From CAWJAP01 sp963834365 (GTDB lineage: Bacteria; Acidobacteriota; Vicinamibacteria; Vicinamibacterales; Vicinamibacteraceae): a stretch of 64,000 bases of DNA. Below are positions 25,980-35,397 of the stretch, in pieces. The notes under the pieces are model-generated. The model searched no databases. It was not told where the DNA came from and worked only from the letters and a program-made list of their open reading frames with translations. Both the position numbers and the translations under genes were made by a program. Position 1 is the stretch's first letter. Each line of letters opens with the position of its first letter. The stretch spans positions 248,001-312,000 of the forward strand of contig CAWIBS010000029.1 in assembly GCA_963834365.1 (NCBI GenBank), given 5' to 3'.

Positions 25980-27029
25980 TCACCGCAGCTTGAACTCCAC
26001 CGATACTTCGACAATCACGTCCACGGGGGTGCCGAAGCGCCGGGCCGGCGCGAACCGCCACTGGCCAACGGCCTGCGCGGCCCGCTGATCGAGGCCATGG
26101 CCCAGGCCGCGCACCACACGGATGTCGCTCACGGTGCCGTCGCGCCGGACGACGATCTCGAGGACGACGTCGCCTTCGATGCTGCGGCGGCGTGCGTCCT
26201 CGCTGTATTCCGGCTTCACCTCGCGCACGATCGACGGCGGCTCGATGCCGCTGCCGGGGCGGTACGGGCCGCCGCCGGTGCCGCCCCCGCTGCCCTCACC
26301 GATGCCGGAGCCTTGCCCTTCACCCATGCCGGTGCCGGTTCCGGTGCCGGACCCTCCGCCGGCGCCAGGGCCCTTCGAGTCCTCAGCCGGTGTTTCACGG
26401 ACGACGCCCGGACGCGTCTCGGGATCGGCCGGAACCGAGGCCACCGGAGCCTTGACGGGCGGTTCCGGGTCGGGTGGCGGGTCGGGCTTCGGCGGCTCCA
26501 CGTGCTCGGCCTCGGCCGCGGGTGGGGGTGGTGGCGGAGGTACCGGGCTGCTCAGCTGGGAATCGCCCTGCCGCCTCACCTGCGCCGGCGGTTTCGGTTG
26601 TCGAAGACCTCCACCGCCGCCGCCTCCGCCCGGACCCGGGTCGGCCAGGAACACGAGCCGCACGGGCGAGGCCTCGACGAGAGCCGCCACGTCGGTGGTG
26701 GTCGCGGATCCGAGGAGCGGCCACAGGACGACCGCCACGAGCAGCATGCCGTGAACGCTCGTCGAGGCCGCGAGCGGCACGCGCGCCTCACGGGGCGCCG
26801 TCCGGTCGGTCGCGAAGAGCTCGGGCCGAACAGTCGTGACGGCCTGGACACGTGCCGCGTGGTACGCCCCGACCAGCCGTCGGGCCTCGAGACTCGTGAA
26901 GAACCCGTCGCGCACCGTTCGCGCGCGGCCTTCGGCCACGGCGCGGCGAACCTCGCCGTCGGTTACGCCGGCCGCCCGCGCCACCTCGCGAATCGAAAAC
27001 ACCTCGAGCGCAGATGGGACAATCGACAT
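25980..27029 (-). CDS. TonB-like protein with N-terminal helix-turn-helix domain
   Basis: 349 residues from the ATG at 27029. Residues 8-60 look like an excisionase/MerR-type DNA-binding motif: EVFSIREVARAAGVTDGEVRR in part, then AEGRARTV and a wing-like DGFFTSLEARRLV. A membrane helix follows at 90-108 (HGMLLVAVVLWPLLG). The periplasmic part is Pro- and Gly-rich (PPPPPPP, GTGTGTGMGEGQGSG) and ends in a TonB C-terminal domain at 265-349 (KPEYSEDARRRSIEGDVVLEI, seen in parts; GTVSDIRVVRGLG; WRFAPARRFGTPV). TonB links proton-motive energy to outer-membrane receptors. A cytoplasmic DNA-binding head on TonB is unusual; ExbB/ExbD are not nearby. The frame is intact. Confidence 0.8.
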   Translation of the reverse strand: MSIVPSALEVFSIREVARAAGVTDGEVRRAVAEGRARTVRDGFFTSLEARRLVGAYHAARVQAVTTVRPELFATDRTAPREARVPLAASTSVHGMLLVAVVLWPLLGSATTTDVAALVEASPVRLVFLADPGPGGGGGGGGLRQPKPPAQVRRQGDSQLSSPVPPPPPPPAAEAEHVEPPKPDPPPDPEPPVKAPVASVPADPETRPGVVRETPAEDSKGPGAGGGSGTGTGTGMGEGQGSGIGEGSGGGTGGGPYRPGSGIEPPSIVREVKPEYSEDARRRSIEGDVVLEIVVRRDGTVSDIRVVRGLGHGLDQRAAQAVGQWRFAPARRFGTPVDVIVEVSVEFKLR

Positions 27030-27191
27030 CGCCAGGCACCTTGAGGCAAGAACTCTGCCGACCTTGCGCGGAGCAATCGGGCCGTAATCCCGCGAATTGC
27101 CCCCCACTGCCGGCGTGCGGCGGCCCGGTGTCGTCGAGCGCAGACAGCCGCCTGTCGTCGCGGTAGGACGGTGTGCTACAACCGTGGCGCC

Positions 27192-27969
27192 ATGACCAAG
27201 GAGTTCGCGGGGAAGATCGGCGATCGTCACCGGCGCCTCGAGCGGGATTGGACTGGCGACCACCGTGAAGCTCGCCGCCTCGGGCGCGGCGGTGCTGGCC
27301 GTCGGGCGGGACACGGCCGCGCTGGCTGCCGCCGTGACCCGCGCCAATGAGTGGCGCGAAGGGCAGGCGGAGCCGTTCGAGGCCGACCTGCTGGAGGCCG
27401 ACGCGGCCGTCCGCGTGGTCCGGGGCGCCGTCGATCGCTTCGGCGGCCTCGACATCCTCGTGAACGCCGCGGGCATCATCGGGTCGGGCTCGATCGAGAC
27501 CACGACCGACGAGGCCTGGGACCGCATGCTGAACATCAACGTGACGGCGCCGTTCCGGCTGATGCGGGCCGCGGCGCCGGCCCTGGTCGAGCGCCAGGGG
27601 GCGATTGTGAACGTCTCGAGCGTCACCGGCCTGCGGTCGTTTCCCGGCGTGCTCGCCTACTGCGTGAGCAAGTCGGCGGTCGATCAGCTGACGCGGTGTG
27701 CCGCGCTCGAGCTCGCCGCCCGTGGTGTGCGCGTCAACGCGGTGAACCCCGGTGTGGTCGTCACCAACCTCCACCGCCGGTCGGGGATGGGCGAGGACCA
27801 GTACGCGGCCTTCCTCGAACGGTCGCGCGAGACGCATCCGCTCGGACGTCCGGGGCAGGCGGAAGAGATTGCCGAGCTGATCGCGTTTCTCGCGTCCCCG
27901 CGATCCGGCTGGATGACCGGTGAGACGATAGCCATCGACGGCGGGCGGCATCTCACCTGCGCGCGCTGA
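27192..27969 (+). CDS. Short-chain dehydrogenase/reductase (one frameshift as read)
   Basis: About 258 residues. The N-terminus MTKEFAGK is followed after a one-base change near 27213 by AIVTGASSGIGLATTVKLA, the NAD(P) TGxxxGIG motif. Further motifs are ILVNAAGIIG, the catalytic Ser in IVNVSSVTG, YCVSK (Tyr-x-x-x-Lys), AVNPGVVVTNLH and a C-terminal GETIAIDGG. Classical SDR oxidoreductase; substrate unknown. Divergent from the TonB-like gene. Confidence 0.82.
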
Positions 27970-28055
27970 TCACCTGTGCAGCGCTGAGCCGTGGGCGCCC
28001 CGGTGGTGTCCAAGCCCAGAGTCACGTGAATCGTGGGGTCTGAACGAGGGTCACC

Positions 28056-28578
28056 GTGGGACTGTCGGACCTGTTCGCCAACAACCTGTTCGTGAAGCTG
28101 CTTCGCGGGGACCGTGCCAAGCACGATCTCATCGTGTCGATGGTTGGCACCCGACTCGGTGATCGAGTGCTCGTGCTCGGGGGCGGCGACGGTGAGCTCG
28201 TCGCGGCGCTGGGCCGTCCCACCGGGCTGACCGGACGTGTCTGTGCCGTCGAGCCCGACGAGGCCCGGGCCGAGCGCGTGCGCTCGTCGGCCACTGCCGC
28301 GGGCGTGCTGCTCGAAGTCGAGACGGCGGCGCCCGGCTCGCTCCCGTACGACGCCGGATCGTTCGATGTCGTCGTCGTGCCGCCGGCAGCGGACGTGACG
28401 GAGTCGATGTCGGAGGTGTGGCGCGTCCTTCGAATCGGGCGGCCGGTGTGTCGTCCTCGGAACGCGCGACGCCTCGGCAGCCGTGCTCGACCGGCTGAAG
28501 CGCGCCGGCTTCCCCGTGCCGCGCCTCATCGCCGAGCGCGACAAACTTGCGTTCTATGAGGCGCTGAAGCTCGGTTGA
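28056..28578 (+). CDS. SAM-dependent methyltransferase (one frameshift as read)
   Basis: About 174 residues from the GTG at 28056. The SAM-binding loop is VLVLGGGDGELVAAL; then VCAVEPDEARAERV, and SFDVVVVPPAADV. After VWRVLRIG one base must change (near 28440) to give CVVLGTRDASAAVLDRLKRAGF and an end at 28578. Class I Rossmann methyltransferase, possibly a UbiE/type 11 member; substrate unknown. The SDR gene lies 87 bp upstream on the same strand. Confidence 0.65.
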
Positions 28579-28605
28579 CGTCACGCACGTCCGCGTGCCA
28601 GCGTC

Positions 28606-28674
28606 CAGCCGCACCAGCCGCACCAGTCGCACCAGCCGCACCAGCCGCTCCAGTCGCACCAGCCGTGCGAGCCG
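28606..28674. repeat. Intergenic 9-bp tandem repeat (CAGCCGCAC)
   Basis: Seven units plus a partial: CAGCCGCAC, CAGCCGCAC, CAGTCGCAC, CAGCCGCAC, CAGCCGCTC, CAGTCGCAC, CAGCCGTGC. The fifth is identical to the unit that encodes the HisHF linker. It lies just before the inositol-phosphate synthase start. Confidence 0.9.
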
Positions 28675-28699
28675 TTGCCCTGCGATATAGTGTCCGCCC

Positions 28700-30016
28700 G
28701 TGAAAGCACCGGTTGAAATCGCACCCGCACAGGGGAAGCTCGGGGTCCTGCTCGTCGGGCTCGGGGCCGTCAGCACCACCTTCATCGCCGGCGTGCTCGC
28801 GATTCGCAAGGAGCTCGCCAAGCCGATTGGCTCCCTCACGCAGATGGGCACGATCCGGCTGGGGAAGCGGACGGATGGCCGGACCCCGCTCGATCAAGGA
28901 TTTCGTGCCGCTGGCCGGTCTCGGCGAGCTGGTGTTCGGCGGCTGGGACATCTTCGAAGACGACTGTTACGAGGCGGCAACGACGGCGGGCGTCCTCGAT
29001 TCGCGGCTGCTCGACCAGATCAAGCCCGAGCTCCAGGCGATCAAGCCCTGGACCGCGGTGTTCGACCGTCAGTACGTGAAGCGGCTCGACGGGCCGAACG
29101 TGAAGAAGGGCAAGACGAAGCGCGATCTCGCCGAACAGGTGCGCGAGGACATCCGGACCTTCAAGCGGGAGCAGGGTCTCGATCGGCTCGTGATGATCTG
29201 GTGCGGGAGCACCGAGATCTTCCTGCAGGAAGGCCCGGCCCACCAGACGCTCGCGGCGCTCGAGCAGGCGCTCGACGCCAGCGACTGCTCCGATTCCCTC
29301 GAGCATGATCTACGCCTACGCGGCGATCAAGGAAGGCATCCCGTACGCCAACGGCGCCCCCAACCTCAGTGCCGATGTGCCCGCGCTGGTCGAACTGGCG
29401 TCCGAGACCCGCACGCCGATCGGCGGCAAGGACTTCAAGACTGGCCAGACGCTGATCAAGAGCGTGATTGCGCCGGGGCTCAAGGCGCGGCTGCTCGGCG
29501 TGAAGGGCTGGTACTCGACCAACATTCTCGGCAACCGGGACGGAGAGGTCCTCGACGATCCCGGAGTCGTTCAAGACCAAGGAGGAGAGCAAGAAGTCGC
29601 TGCTCGACTACATCCTGCAGCCGAACCTCTACCCCGACCTGTACGAGAACCTCCACCACGTCGTGCGCATCAACTACTATCCGCCGCGCGGCGACAACAA
29701 GGAAGGCTGGGACAACATCGATCTGACAGGCTGGCTCGGCTACGACATGCAGCTGAAGATCAACTTCCTGTGCCGCGACAGCATTCTGGCCGCGCCGCTC
29801 GTTCTCGACCTCGTGCTGTTCCTCGATCTGGCGCGCCGCGCCGGGCTGAGCGGCATCCAGGAGTGGCTGTCGTTCTACTTCAAGAGTCCTCAGCACGCGC
29901 CGGGCCTGTATCCCGAGCACGATCTGTTCATCCAGCTCATGAAGCTGAAGAACACGCTCCGCTATCTGCGCGGCGAAGATCTCATCACGCACCTGGGACG
30001 GGAGTACTACGATTGA
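28700..30016 (+). CDS. ino1: Inositol-3-phosphate synthase (three frameshifts as read)
   Basis: About 438 residues. It converts glucose 6-phosphate to inositol phosphate with NAD. Pieces: GKLGVLLVGLGAVSTTFIAGV (the NAD site, GxGxxxT) at the N-terminus; DFVPLAGLGELVFGGWDIFEDD; MIWCGSTEIFLQEGPAH; GIPYANGAPNLSADVPAL; GKDFKTGQTLIKS and GWYSTNILGNRDGEVLDDP; and the end INFLCRDSILAAPLVLDLV ... HLGREYYD. Frame changes are needed near 28895, 29305 and 29560. All domains are present, so read errors are likely. Product may feed phosphatidylinositol or related lipids. The GTG start at 28700 is close behind the 9-bp repeat. Confidence 0.88.
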
Positions 30017-30017
30017 A

Positions 30018-30060
30018 GCGGCGGGGCTGAAGCCCTGAACGGCGGGGCTGAAGCCCCGCC
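30018..30060. repeat. GGCGGGGCTGAAGCCCCGCC palindromes
   Basis: Two tandem copies of GGCGGGGCTGAAGCCC directly after the inositol-phosphate synthase stop, the second a complete palindrome. A third copy is at 35378-35397. They may act as terminator or RNA-stability hairpins. Confidence 0.75.
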
Positions 30061-30081
30061 CTACCGTTCGGTTGGCCAATA

Positions 30082-30181
30082 GAGTTCGGTAGGCCGGACC
30101 TTTAGGTCCGGCAGATGAAGTTCGATGGGAGAAGCCCGCCACCCGCATTGGAGTTCGGTAGGCCGGACCTTTAGGTCCGGC
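30082..30181. repeat. Two identical 31-bp copies of a GCCGGACCTTTAGGTCCGGC palindrome element
   Basis: Copies at 30082-30112 and 30151-30181 are the same over 31 bases and each ends in a 20-bp palindrome. A variant with CTGAAG in the centre occurs at 35317-35336. Confidence 0.85.
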
Positions 30182-30204
30182 GAATTGGCCTCGAGCCCTG
30201 AGCT

Positions 30205-30785
30205 GTGAGCCCCAAGAAGCCCCTCCCCGCGCTGCTCGGCGGACTGTTCATGGGCGTGCTGTCGGTCCTGCCCATCATCGGTACGGCCAACGTCTGCTGC
30301 TGCCTCTGGGTCATCGTGGGCGGCGCGCTCGCGGCCTGGGTGATGCAGCAGAATCACCCGCTGCCGATCACGCTGGCGCAAGGCGCGTCGGTCGGGCTGC
30401 TGGCCGGGCTGATCGGATTCGTGGTGATGCTCGCCGCCTCGATTCCCGTCGCGTACTTGAGGGGACCCCGCTGGACGGGTTTTCCGAGAGCCTCCTGCGC
30501 CAGGAAGGCATGACGCCTGAGATGCGCGAGGTTCTGCAGCAGGTGGGGCCGGGAGTCATCGCCGCGCTCGCCGCGACCGTGGCGTTTTTCGCCAACATCA
30601 TCTTTGGCGCGATTGGCGGCCTTCTGGGGGCGGCGATCTTCCGGACGTCGGCCCCGCTTCCGCCGCCGCCGGTGCCGCCAGAGCCGCCGATGTGGTTGTT
30701 GAACGAGGTGCCGCCGCTCGACGAGCCGCCACCCGTCCCTCCGGCTCCGACGACCGACGACCGACGACCGAAGACTGAAGACTGA
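30205..30785 (+). CDS. Small integral membrane protein (one frameshift as read)
   Basis: About 193 residues from the GTG at 30205. Three or four membrane helices: PALLGGLFMGVLSVLPIIG, CCCLWVIVGGALAAWVM (three adjacent Cys), GLLAGLIGFVVMLAASIPVAYL; then, after a one-base change near 30460, a polar segment (LDGFSESLLRQEG) and IAALAATVAFFANIIFGAIGGLLGAAIF. The tail is Pro-rich (PPPPVPPEPP). The last eleven residues (TTDDRRPKTED) are encoded by a 7-bp intergenic repeat. Not recognised as a named family. Confidence 0.6.
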
Positions 30786-30912
30786 AGACCGAAGACTGAA
30801 GACTGACCCAAAGTGCAGGCTACAGGCTGCAGGCCCCGGCGGTCTTCACAAGCCCTGTAGCCAGTAGCCCGTAGTCCGTAGCCCTGACAGAAGACCGAAG
30901 ACCGACTAGACC
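30745..30912. repeat. 7-bp degenerate repeat arrays (GAAGACT and CCGTAG types)
   Basis: From 30751 GACCGAC, GACCGAC, GACCGAA, GACTGAA, GACTGAA, GACCGAA, GACTGAA at a seven-base step; then GGCTACA/GGCTGCA units near 30820; then CCAGTAG, CCCGTAG, TCCGTAG near 30855-30880; and again GAAGACCGAAGACC near 30895. It fills the gap before acetyl-CoA synthetase and overlaps the end of the gene before it. Confidence 0.75.
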
Positions 30913-30977
30913 GCGCAACAGACCATCGACCGACACCGACCCAGTCCGACCTCCCGCGTCTTTCCCGAGGTTGAGTG

Positions 30978-32948
30978 ATGCCGAAGCCTTCAGAGACTAC
31001 CGGCGCTGAGATCGCTGCCCTGCTCAGCGAAAGTCGTACATTCCCGCCGTCGGCGGCCTTCCGGGCCGCGGCGCACGTGAACGATCCGACGGTCTACGAC
31101 CACGCGCATGCCGATCCCGAGGCGTTCTGGGCGTCGTTTGCCCGCGAGCTCGAGTGGATGCGCCCCTGGGACGCGACGCTCGAGTGGAAGTCGCCGGATG
31201 CGAAGTGGTTCGTCGGCGGAAAGCTGAACGCGTCGGCCAACTGTGTCGATCGCCACATCCGGACTGCGCGTCGCAACAAGGCGGCGATCATCTGGGAAGG
31301 GGAGCCGGGCGACCGCCGCACGCTCACGTACTTCGATCTCTATCGCGAGGTCAACGCGTTCGCCCACGCCCTCAAGTCGCTGGGCGTGCGGAAGGGCGAT
31401 CGCGTTGCCCTGTATCTGCCCCTCATCCCCGAGCTCGCGATCGCCATGCTGGCCTGCGCCCGCATCGGCGCCGTCCACAGCGTGGTCTTCGGCGGGTTCA
31501 GTGCCGAGTCGCTGCGCGATCGCATCAACGACGCGCAGGCGACCCTGCTCGTGACGGCCGACGGCGGCTACCGCCGTGGATCGCTCGTCCCGCTCAAGCA
31601 GATGGCCGACGAGGCTCTCCAGGACGCTCCGTCGATCAAGAACGTCGTCGTCGTCCAGCGGGATCGGGGCGGGCGCTTCCCGGTGCATGTCATCGAGGGA
31701 CGCGATCATTGGTACCACCGCCTCGTCCAGGAGGCGGGACGGTTCGTCGAGCCCGAGCCGATGGACGCCGAGGACATGCTGTACATCCTCTACACGTCCG
31801 GCACGACGGGCAAACCCAAGGGCATCGTCCACACGACGGGCGGCTATCTCGTCGGCACGTACGCGACGACAAAGTGGGTCTTCGACCTGAAGGATGAGGA
31901 CGTCTACTGGTGCACGGCCGACATCGGCTGGGTGACCGGCCACAGCTACGTCGTCTACGGGCCGCTCGCCAATGGCGCGACGGTCGTCATGTACGAAGGC
32001 GCGCCGGACTGGCCCGACAAGGGCCGCTTCTGGGAGATCGTCGAGCGCTACGGCGTGACGATCTTCTACACCGCGCCGACGGCGATCCGCGCCTTCATGC
32101 GGTGGGGGGCCGAGTTCCCCGGGCAACGCGATCTCTCCAGCCTGCGCGTGCTCGGTTCGGTGGGCGAGCCGATCAATCCCGAAGCCTGGGTCTGGTACCA
32201 CAAGATCATCGGCGCCGAACGCTGCCCGATCGTCGACACGTGGTGGCAGACGGAAACGGGCCAGATCCTGATCACGCCGCTGCCCGGTGTGACGACGACC
32301 AAGCCCGGATCGGCGACGCACCCGTTCCCCGGCGTGAGCGCCGAGATCCGGACGCAGAAGGGCGATGCGGTGACGGTGGGCGGCGGACTGCTGGCGCTGA
32401 CGCGGCCGTGGCCGGGGATGCTGCGCGGCATCTACGGGGACCGCGATCGCTTCGTGAAGACCTATTTCAGCCAATGGACCGACGGCGTGTACTTCACGGG
32501 CGACGGCGCGAAGAAGGATGACGACGGCTTCTACTGGCTGCTCGGACGCGTGGACGATGTGTTGAACGTCGCGGGGCATCGCATCGGCACGATGGAGGTG
32601 GAGAGCGCCCTCGTCGATCATCCAGTCGTCGCGGAAGCGGCGGTCGTCGGTCGCGCGCATGACATCAAGGGCCAGGCCATCACGGCGTTCGTCATCCTGA
32701 AGGCCGGGCAGGCGGGCTCGCCGGGATTGGTGGACGAGCTGAAGCAGCACGTGGCCAGGAAGATTGGTGCCATCGCGCGGCCGGAAGACGTGCTCTTTGC
32801 CGGCGATCTGCCGAAGACGCGGTCCGGGAAAATCATGCGCCGGCTGCTGCGCGACATCGCCGAGGGGCGGACGCTCGGCGATATGACGACGCTCGCGGAT
32901 CCGGCCGTCGTCGCGAAGCTGAAGGAGAACTACGACGAAGAGCACTGA
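30978..32948 (+). CDS. acsA: Acetyl-CoA synthetase
   Basis: 656 residues. AMP-forming ligase that activates acetate to acetyl-CoA. Adenylation motif YTSGTTGKPKGIVHTTGG near residue 272, further TWWQTETGQI, YFTGDGAKKDDDGFYWLLGRVDD in part, and KTRSGKIMRRLLRD near 615, where the Lys is the known regulatory acetylation site. A GTG directly before the ATG gives an equal alternative start; GAGG lies seven bases upstream. The frame is intact and full length. Stands alone after a repeat-filled gap. Confidence 0.94.
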   Translation: MPKPSETTGAEIAALLSESRTFPPSAAFRAAAHVNDPTVYDHAHADPEAFWASFARELEWMRPWDATLEWKSPDAKWFVGGKLNASANCVDRHIRTARRNKAAIIWEGEPGDRRTLTYFDLYREVNAFAHALKSLGVRKGDRVALYLPLIPELAIAMLACARIGAVHSVVFGGFSAESLRDRINDAQATLLVTADGGYRRGSLVPLKQMADEALQDAPSIKNVVVVQRDRGGRFPVHVIEGRDHWYHRLVQEAGRFVEPEPMDAEDMLYILYTSGTTGKPKGIVHTTGGYLVGTYATTKWVFDLKDEDVYWCTADIGWVTGHSYVVYGPLANGATVVMYEGAPDWPDKGRFWEIVERYGVTIFYTAPTAIRAFMRWGAEFPGQRDLSSLRVLGSVGEPINPEAWVWYHKIIGAERCPIVDTWWQTETGQILITPLPGVTTTKPGSATHPFPGVSAEIRTQKGDAVTVGGGLLALTRPWPGMLRGIYGDRDRFVKTYFSQWTDGVYFTGDGAKKDDDGFYWLLGRVDDVLNVAGHRIGTMEVESALVDHPVVAEAAVVGRAHDIKGQAITAFVILKAGQAGSPGLVDELKQHVARKIGAIARPEDVLFAGDLPKTRSGKIMRRLLRDIAEGRTLGDMTTLADPAVVAKLKENYDEEH

Positions 32949-33005
32949 TCGATCGGCACGGGCGATCAAGGCCATCGGCGCGGGCTGAAGCCGATCGAGC
33001 CTGCA

Positions 33006-33499
33006 ATGGCCGGCTGCGCTGATCGATGTCGTACTGGCCTGTGCCGCGTGCCGCAGCGCCGAGCCGCCGCCGCTCCTGGTGACGGAAGGGCAGGCGGATG
33101 ACGCCGTCCGGCCTGTGGTGGGTGAGGCCCTGTCGCCGGGCGCACCGCTGCGGGTCCAGGTGCTCGAGGTCCGTCGTCGTGGCAGAGACGACGGTTCGCG
33201 TCGAGCTCGCGCTCATCGACCAGTCGCCGGCCGGAGCGGATTCCGCGGCACCCCGCGACAGTGTGGAGCAGGTGGTCGCCGGGTTCGCCAATGCTTCGAT
33301 CGTCTCGGCGGATGGACGACGACGGCTCTTCCCGCTTCGGGATGCCGCCGGCGAGCCCGTGGGCCCCACGATTGGGGTGCCGGAGCCGGGCGGGCGCCGG
33401 TCCGGCCGGATGGTGTTCGCGGGCTACCCCCGCGAAGCCGGCGCTTTCACGCTCCTCGTGCCGGGGTTCCCGCCTATCCGCAAACTTCGAGTGGAGTAG
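33006..33499 (+). CDS. Putative lipoprotein of unknown function (frameshifted as read)
   Basis: A hydrophobic start with lipobox-like Cys (ALIDVVLACAACRSAEPPP) is followed by LLVTEGQADDAVRPVVGEALSPG, then after a one-base change near 33175 by VAETTVRVELALIDQSPAG and RMVFAGYPREAGAFTLLVPG, ending RKLRVE. A second change near 33015 is needed to connect an ATG at 33006. About 160 residues. Not recognised. It precedes the ABC ATPase gene by 90 bp and may be part of its system. The frame assignment is by eye. Confidence 0.4.
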
Positions 33500-33589
33500 G
33501 CGGAGGGACTCGACAAGGAACCCTGGACCGCCGGCTGTCGTATCCTGTTTGACAGCCAACCGGCCGTCCAACTGAGCGTCTGATTCACC

Positions 33590-34276
33590 ATGCCCCTCAT
33601 CGAAACGCAGGACCTGTGGAAGACCTACACAATGGGTGACGAGGAGGTCCATGCGCTCCGGGGTGTGTCGATCCAGATCGAGCGCGGCGAATACGTCGCC
33701 ATCATGGGGCCGTCGGGGTCCGGCAAGTCCACCCTGATGAACCTCATCGGATGCCTCGATACGCCCACCAAGGGCAGCTACCTGCTGAACGACAAGCAGG
33801 TGAGTCAGATGAACGACGACGAGCTCGCGCGGATCCGGAACGAGGAAATCGGCTTCGTCTTCCAGACCTTCAATCTCCTCCCGCGCGCGACCGCGCTCCA
33901 CAACGTCGAGCTCCCGCTGGTCTACGCGGGTATCGATTCGAAGCGCCGCATCGAGCGCGCGAAGGAGGCGCTGATGAAAGTGGAGCTCGGCGAGCGCATG
34001 AGCCATCGGCCCAACGAGCTCTCCGGTGGCCAGCGCCAGCGCGTGGCGATCGCCCGGGCGCTCGTCAACAACCCCTCGATTCTTCTCGCGGACGAGCCAA
34101 CGGGGAACCTGGACTCGAAGACGGGCGTCGAGATCATGGCCGTCTTCGAGCGGCTCTATGACGCGGGGAATACCATCATCCTGGTCACCCACGAAGCCGA
34201 CGTCGCCGCGCACGCCCACCGCGTGATCAACATCCGCGACGGCCAGGTCGAGAACGACGCCAGGCGCGCCGCCTGA
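33590..34276 (+). CDS. ABC transporter ATP-binding protein (MacB/LolD type)
   Basis: 228 residues with all nucleotide-binding motifs: Walker A GPSGSGKST, Q-loop GFVFQTFNLLPRATALHNV, signature LSGGQRQRVAIARAL, Walker B ILLADEPTGNLDS, and switch His in LVTHE. The pattern LPRATALHNVELPL and NPSILLADEPTGNLD is typical of the MacB/LolD/FtsE group that drives lipoprotein release or efflux of large molecules. The cognate permease is not downstream: the next stretch is repeat and the next genes are on the other strand. Confidence 0.9.
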   Translation: MPLIETQDLWKTYTMGDEEVHALRGVSIQIERGEYVAIMGPSGSGKSTLMNLIGCLDTPTKGSYLLNDKQVSQMNDDELARIRNEEIGFVFQTFNLLPRATALHNVELPLVYAGIDSKRRIERAKEALMKVELGERMSHRPNELSGGQRQRVAIARALVNNPSILLADEPTGNLDSKTGVEIMAVFERLYDAGNTIILVTHEADVAAHAHRVINIRDGQVENDARRAA

Positions 34277-34400
34277 TCAGGCGATCAGGCGCAGGGATCA
34301 GGCACCAGGCATCAGGCACCAGGCATCAGGGATCAGGTCAGGGATCAGGATCGCGCCCGCAGCCCGTAGCCTGCAGCCCGTAGCCCGTAGTTCGTAACCC
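34277..34400. repeat. 7-bp degenerate repeat arrays (ATCAGGC and CCCGTAG types)
   Basis: ATCAGGC, ACCAGGC, ATCAGGC, ACCAGGC, ATCAGGG, ATCAGGT run at a seven-base step (34294-34345), followed by CCCGTAG, CCTGCAG, CCCGTAG, CCCGTAG, TTCGTAA (34365-34398). They fill the gap between the convergent ABC ATPase genes. Confidence 0.8.
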
Positions 34401-34407
34401 CACGAAG

Positions 34408-35286
34408 TCATATCGCGGCGAGGTGCCCTGGCGCGAGCTCCCGCAGCGGCGCCCGCAGGTCGAATGAAGCCGGATCGAGGGTGATTCTCCGGGGTGGTTC
34501 GTCGGGATCCGGCTCGGGTACCGCGGACAGCAGCGCCTGCGTGTACGGATGCGTCGCGCGCTCGAAGATCGACGTCGTCGGCCCGAGCTCCACGATACGT
34601 CCGCGATACATCACCGCGACCCGCGAGCAGACGTGCTCCACGAGCCGGAGGTCGTGGGCGATGAGCAGGTAGGTCAGCGCGAAACGCTTCTGCAGATCGA
34701 CGAGCAGGGTGATGACCTGCGCCTGGATCGAGACATCGAGCGCCGACACGGGCTCGTCCGCGATGACGAAGGACGGGTTGAGTGCCAGCGCCCGCGCCAG
34801 GCCGATGCGCTGGCGCTGACCGCCGCTGAACTCGTGCGGATAGCGCGTACGCAGCGCCGGGTCGAGGCCGACGAGCTCGAAGAGCTCCGCGACGCGCCGG
34901 CGGCGCTCCTCGCGCGTGCCGATACGGTGGATCACCAGCGGCTCCTCGACGATCGTCTGGACGCGCAGGCGTGGATTGAGCGAGGCATGGGGATCCTGAA
35001 ACACCATCTGCATGTGCCGTCGCGCGGCGCGAAGCTCCCGGCGTCCCAGCCCGAGCACATCCTGACCCTTCAGCCGAACCGTCCCCGAGGTCGGTTCCAC
35101 CAGCCGCAGCATGCAGCGGCCGGTCGTGGTCTTGCCGCTTCCCGATTCGCCGACCAGGCCGAAGGTCTCGCCCTCCTCGATCGAGAAGCTCACGTCGTCC
35201 ACCACGCGCGCTTCCACCGCCGGCCCGAAGAGCCGTGGCCGGCGTGTGAAGACCTTCGTGAGATTCCGGACCTCGACCAGCGGCAT
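34408..35286 (-). CDS. Oligopeptide/dipeptide ABC transporter ATPase (OppF/DppF type)
   Basis: 292 residues. Walker A GESGSGKTT, signature FSGGQRQRIGLARAL, Walker B FVIADEPVSALDVS, plus the C-terminal oligopeptide-transporter extension (HPYTQALLSAVPEPDPDEPPRR, seen as HPYTQALLSAVP). Second ATPase of a peptide or nickel importer. It follows the OppD-like gene on the same strand across a 68-bp gap holding two palindromes. No permease or binding protein is in the window. Confidence 0.88.
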   Translation of the reverse strand: MPLVEVRNLTKVFTRRPRLFGPAVEARVVDDVSFSIEEGETFGLVGESGSGKTTTGRCMLRLVEPTSGTVRLKGQDVLGLGRRELRAARRHMQMVFQDPHASLNPRLRVQTIVEEPLVIHRIGTREERRRRVAELFELVGLDPALRTRYPHEFSGGQRQRIGLARALALNPSFVIADEPVSALDVSIQAQVITLLVDLQKRFALTYLLIAHDLRLVEHVCSRVAVMYRGRIVELGPTTSIFERATHPYTQALLSAVPEPDPDEPPRRITLDPASFDLRAPLRELAPGHLAAI

Positions 35287-35316
35287 GAGTTCAGTGCGTT
35301 ATCCGCCAAATGGGTT

Positions 35317-35397
35317 GCCGGACCTGAAGGTCCGGCCTACCGCACTCCTTAGGCCTACCGCACTCCTCCAGCGGTAGGGCGGGGCTTCAGCCCCGCC
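35317..35397. repeat. Pair of palindromic elements between the two peptide-transporter ATPase genes
   Basis: GCCGGACCTGAAGGTCCGGC (35317-35336) and GGCGGGGCTTCAGCCCCGCC (35378-35397), the same two families as at 30018-30181. The second lies inside the 3' end of the upstream gene. Confidence 0.85.

Noticed and set aside
28606..28674. CRISPR array
   Set aside because: Units of nine bases directly adjoining, no spacers, no cas genes.
34277..34400. CRISPR or VNTR gene array
   Set aside because: Seven-base step without spacers; degenerate units.
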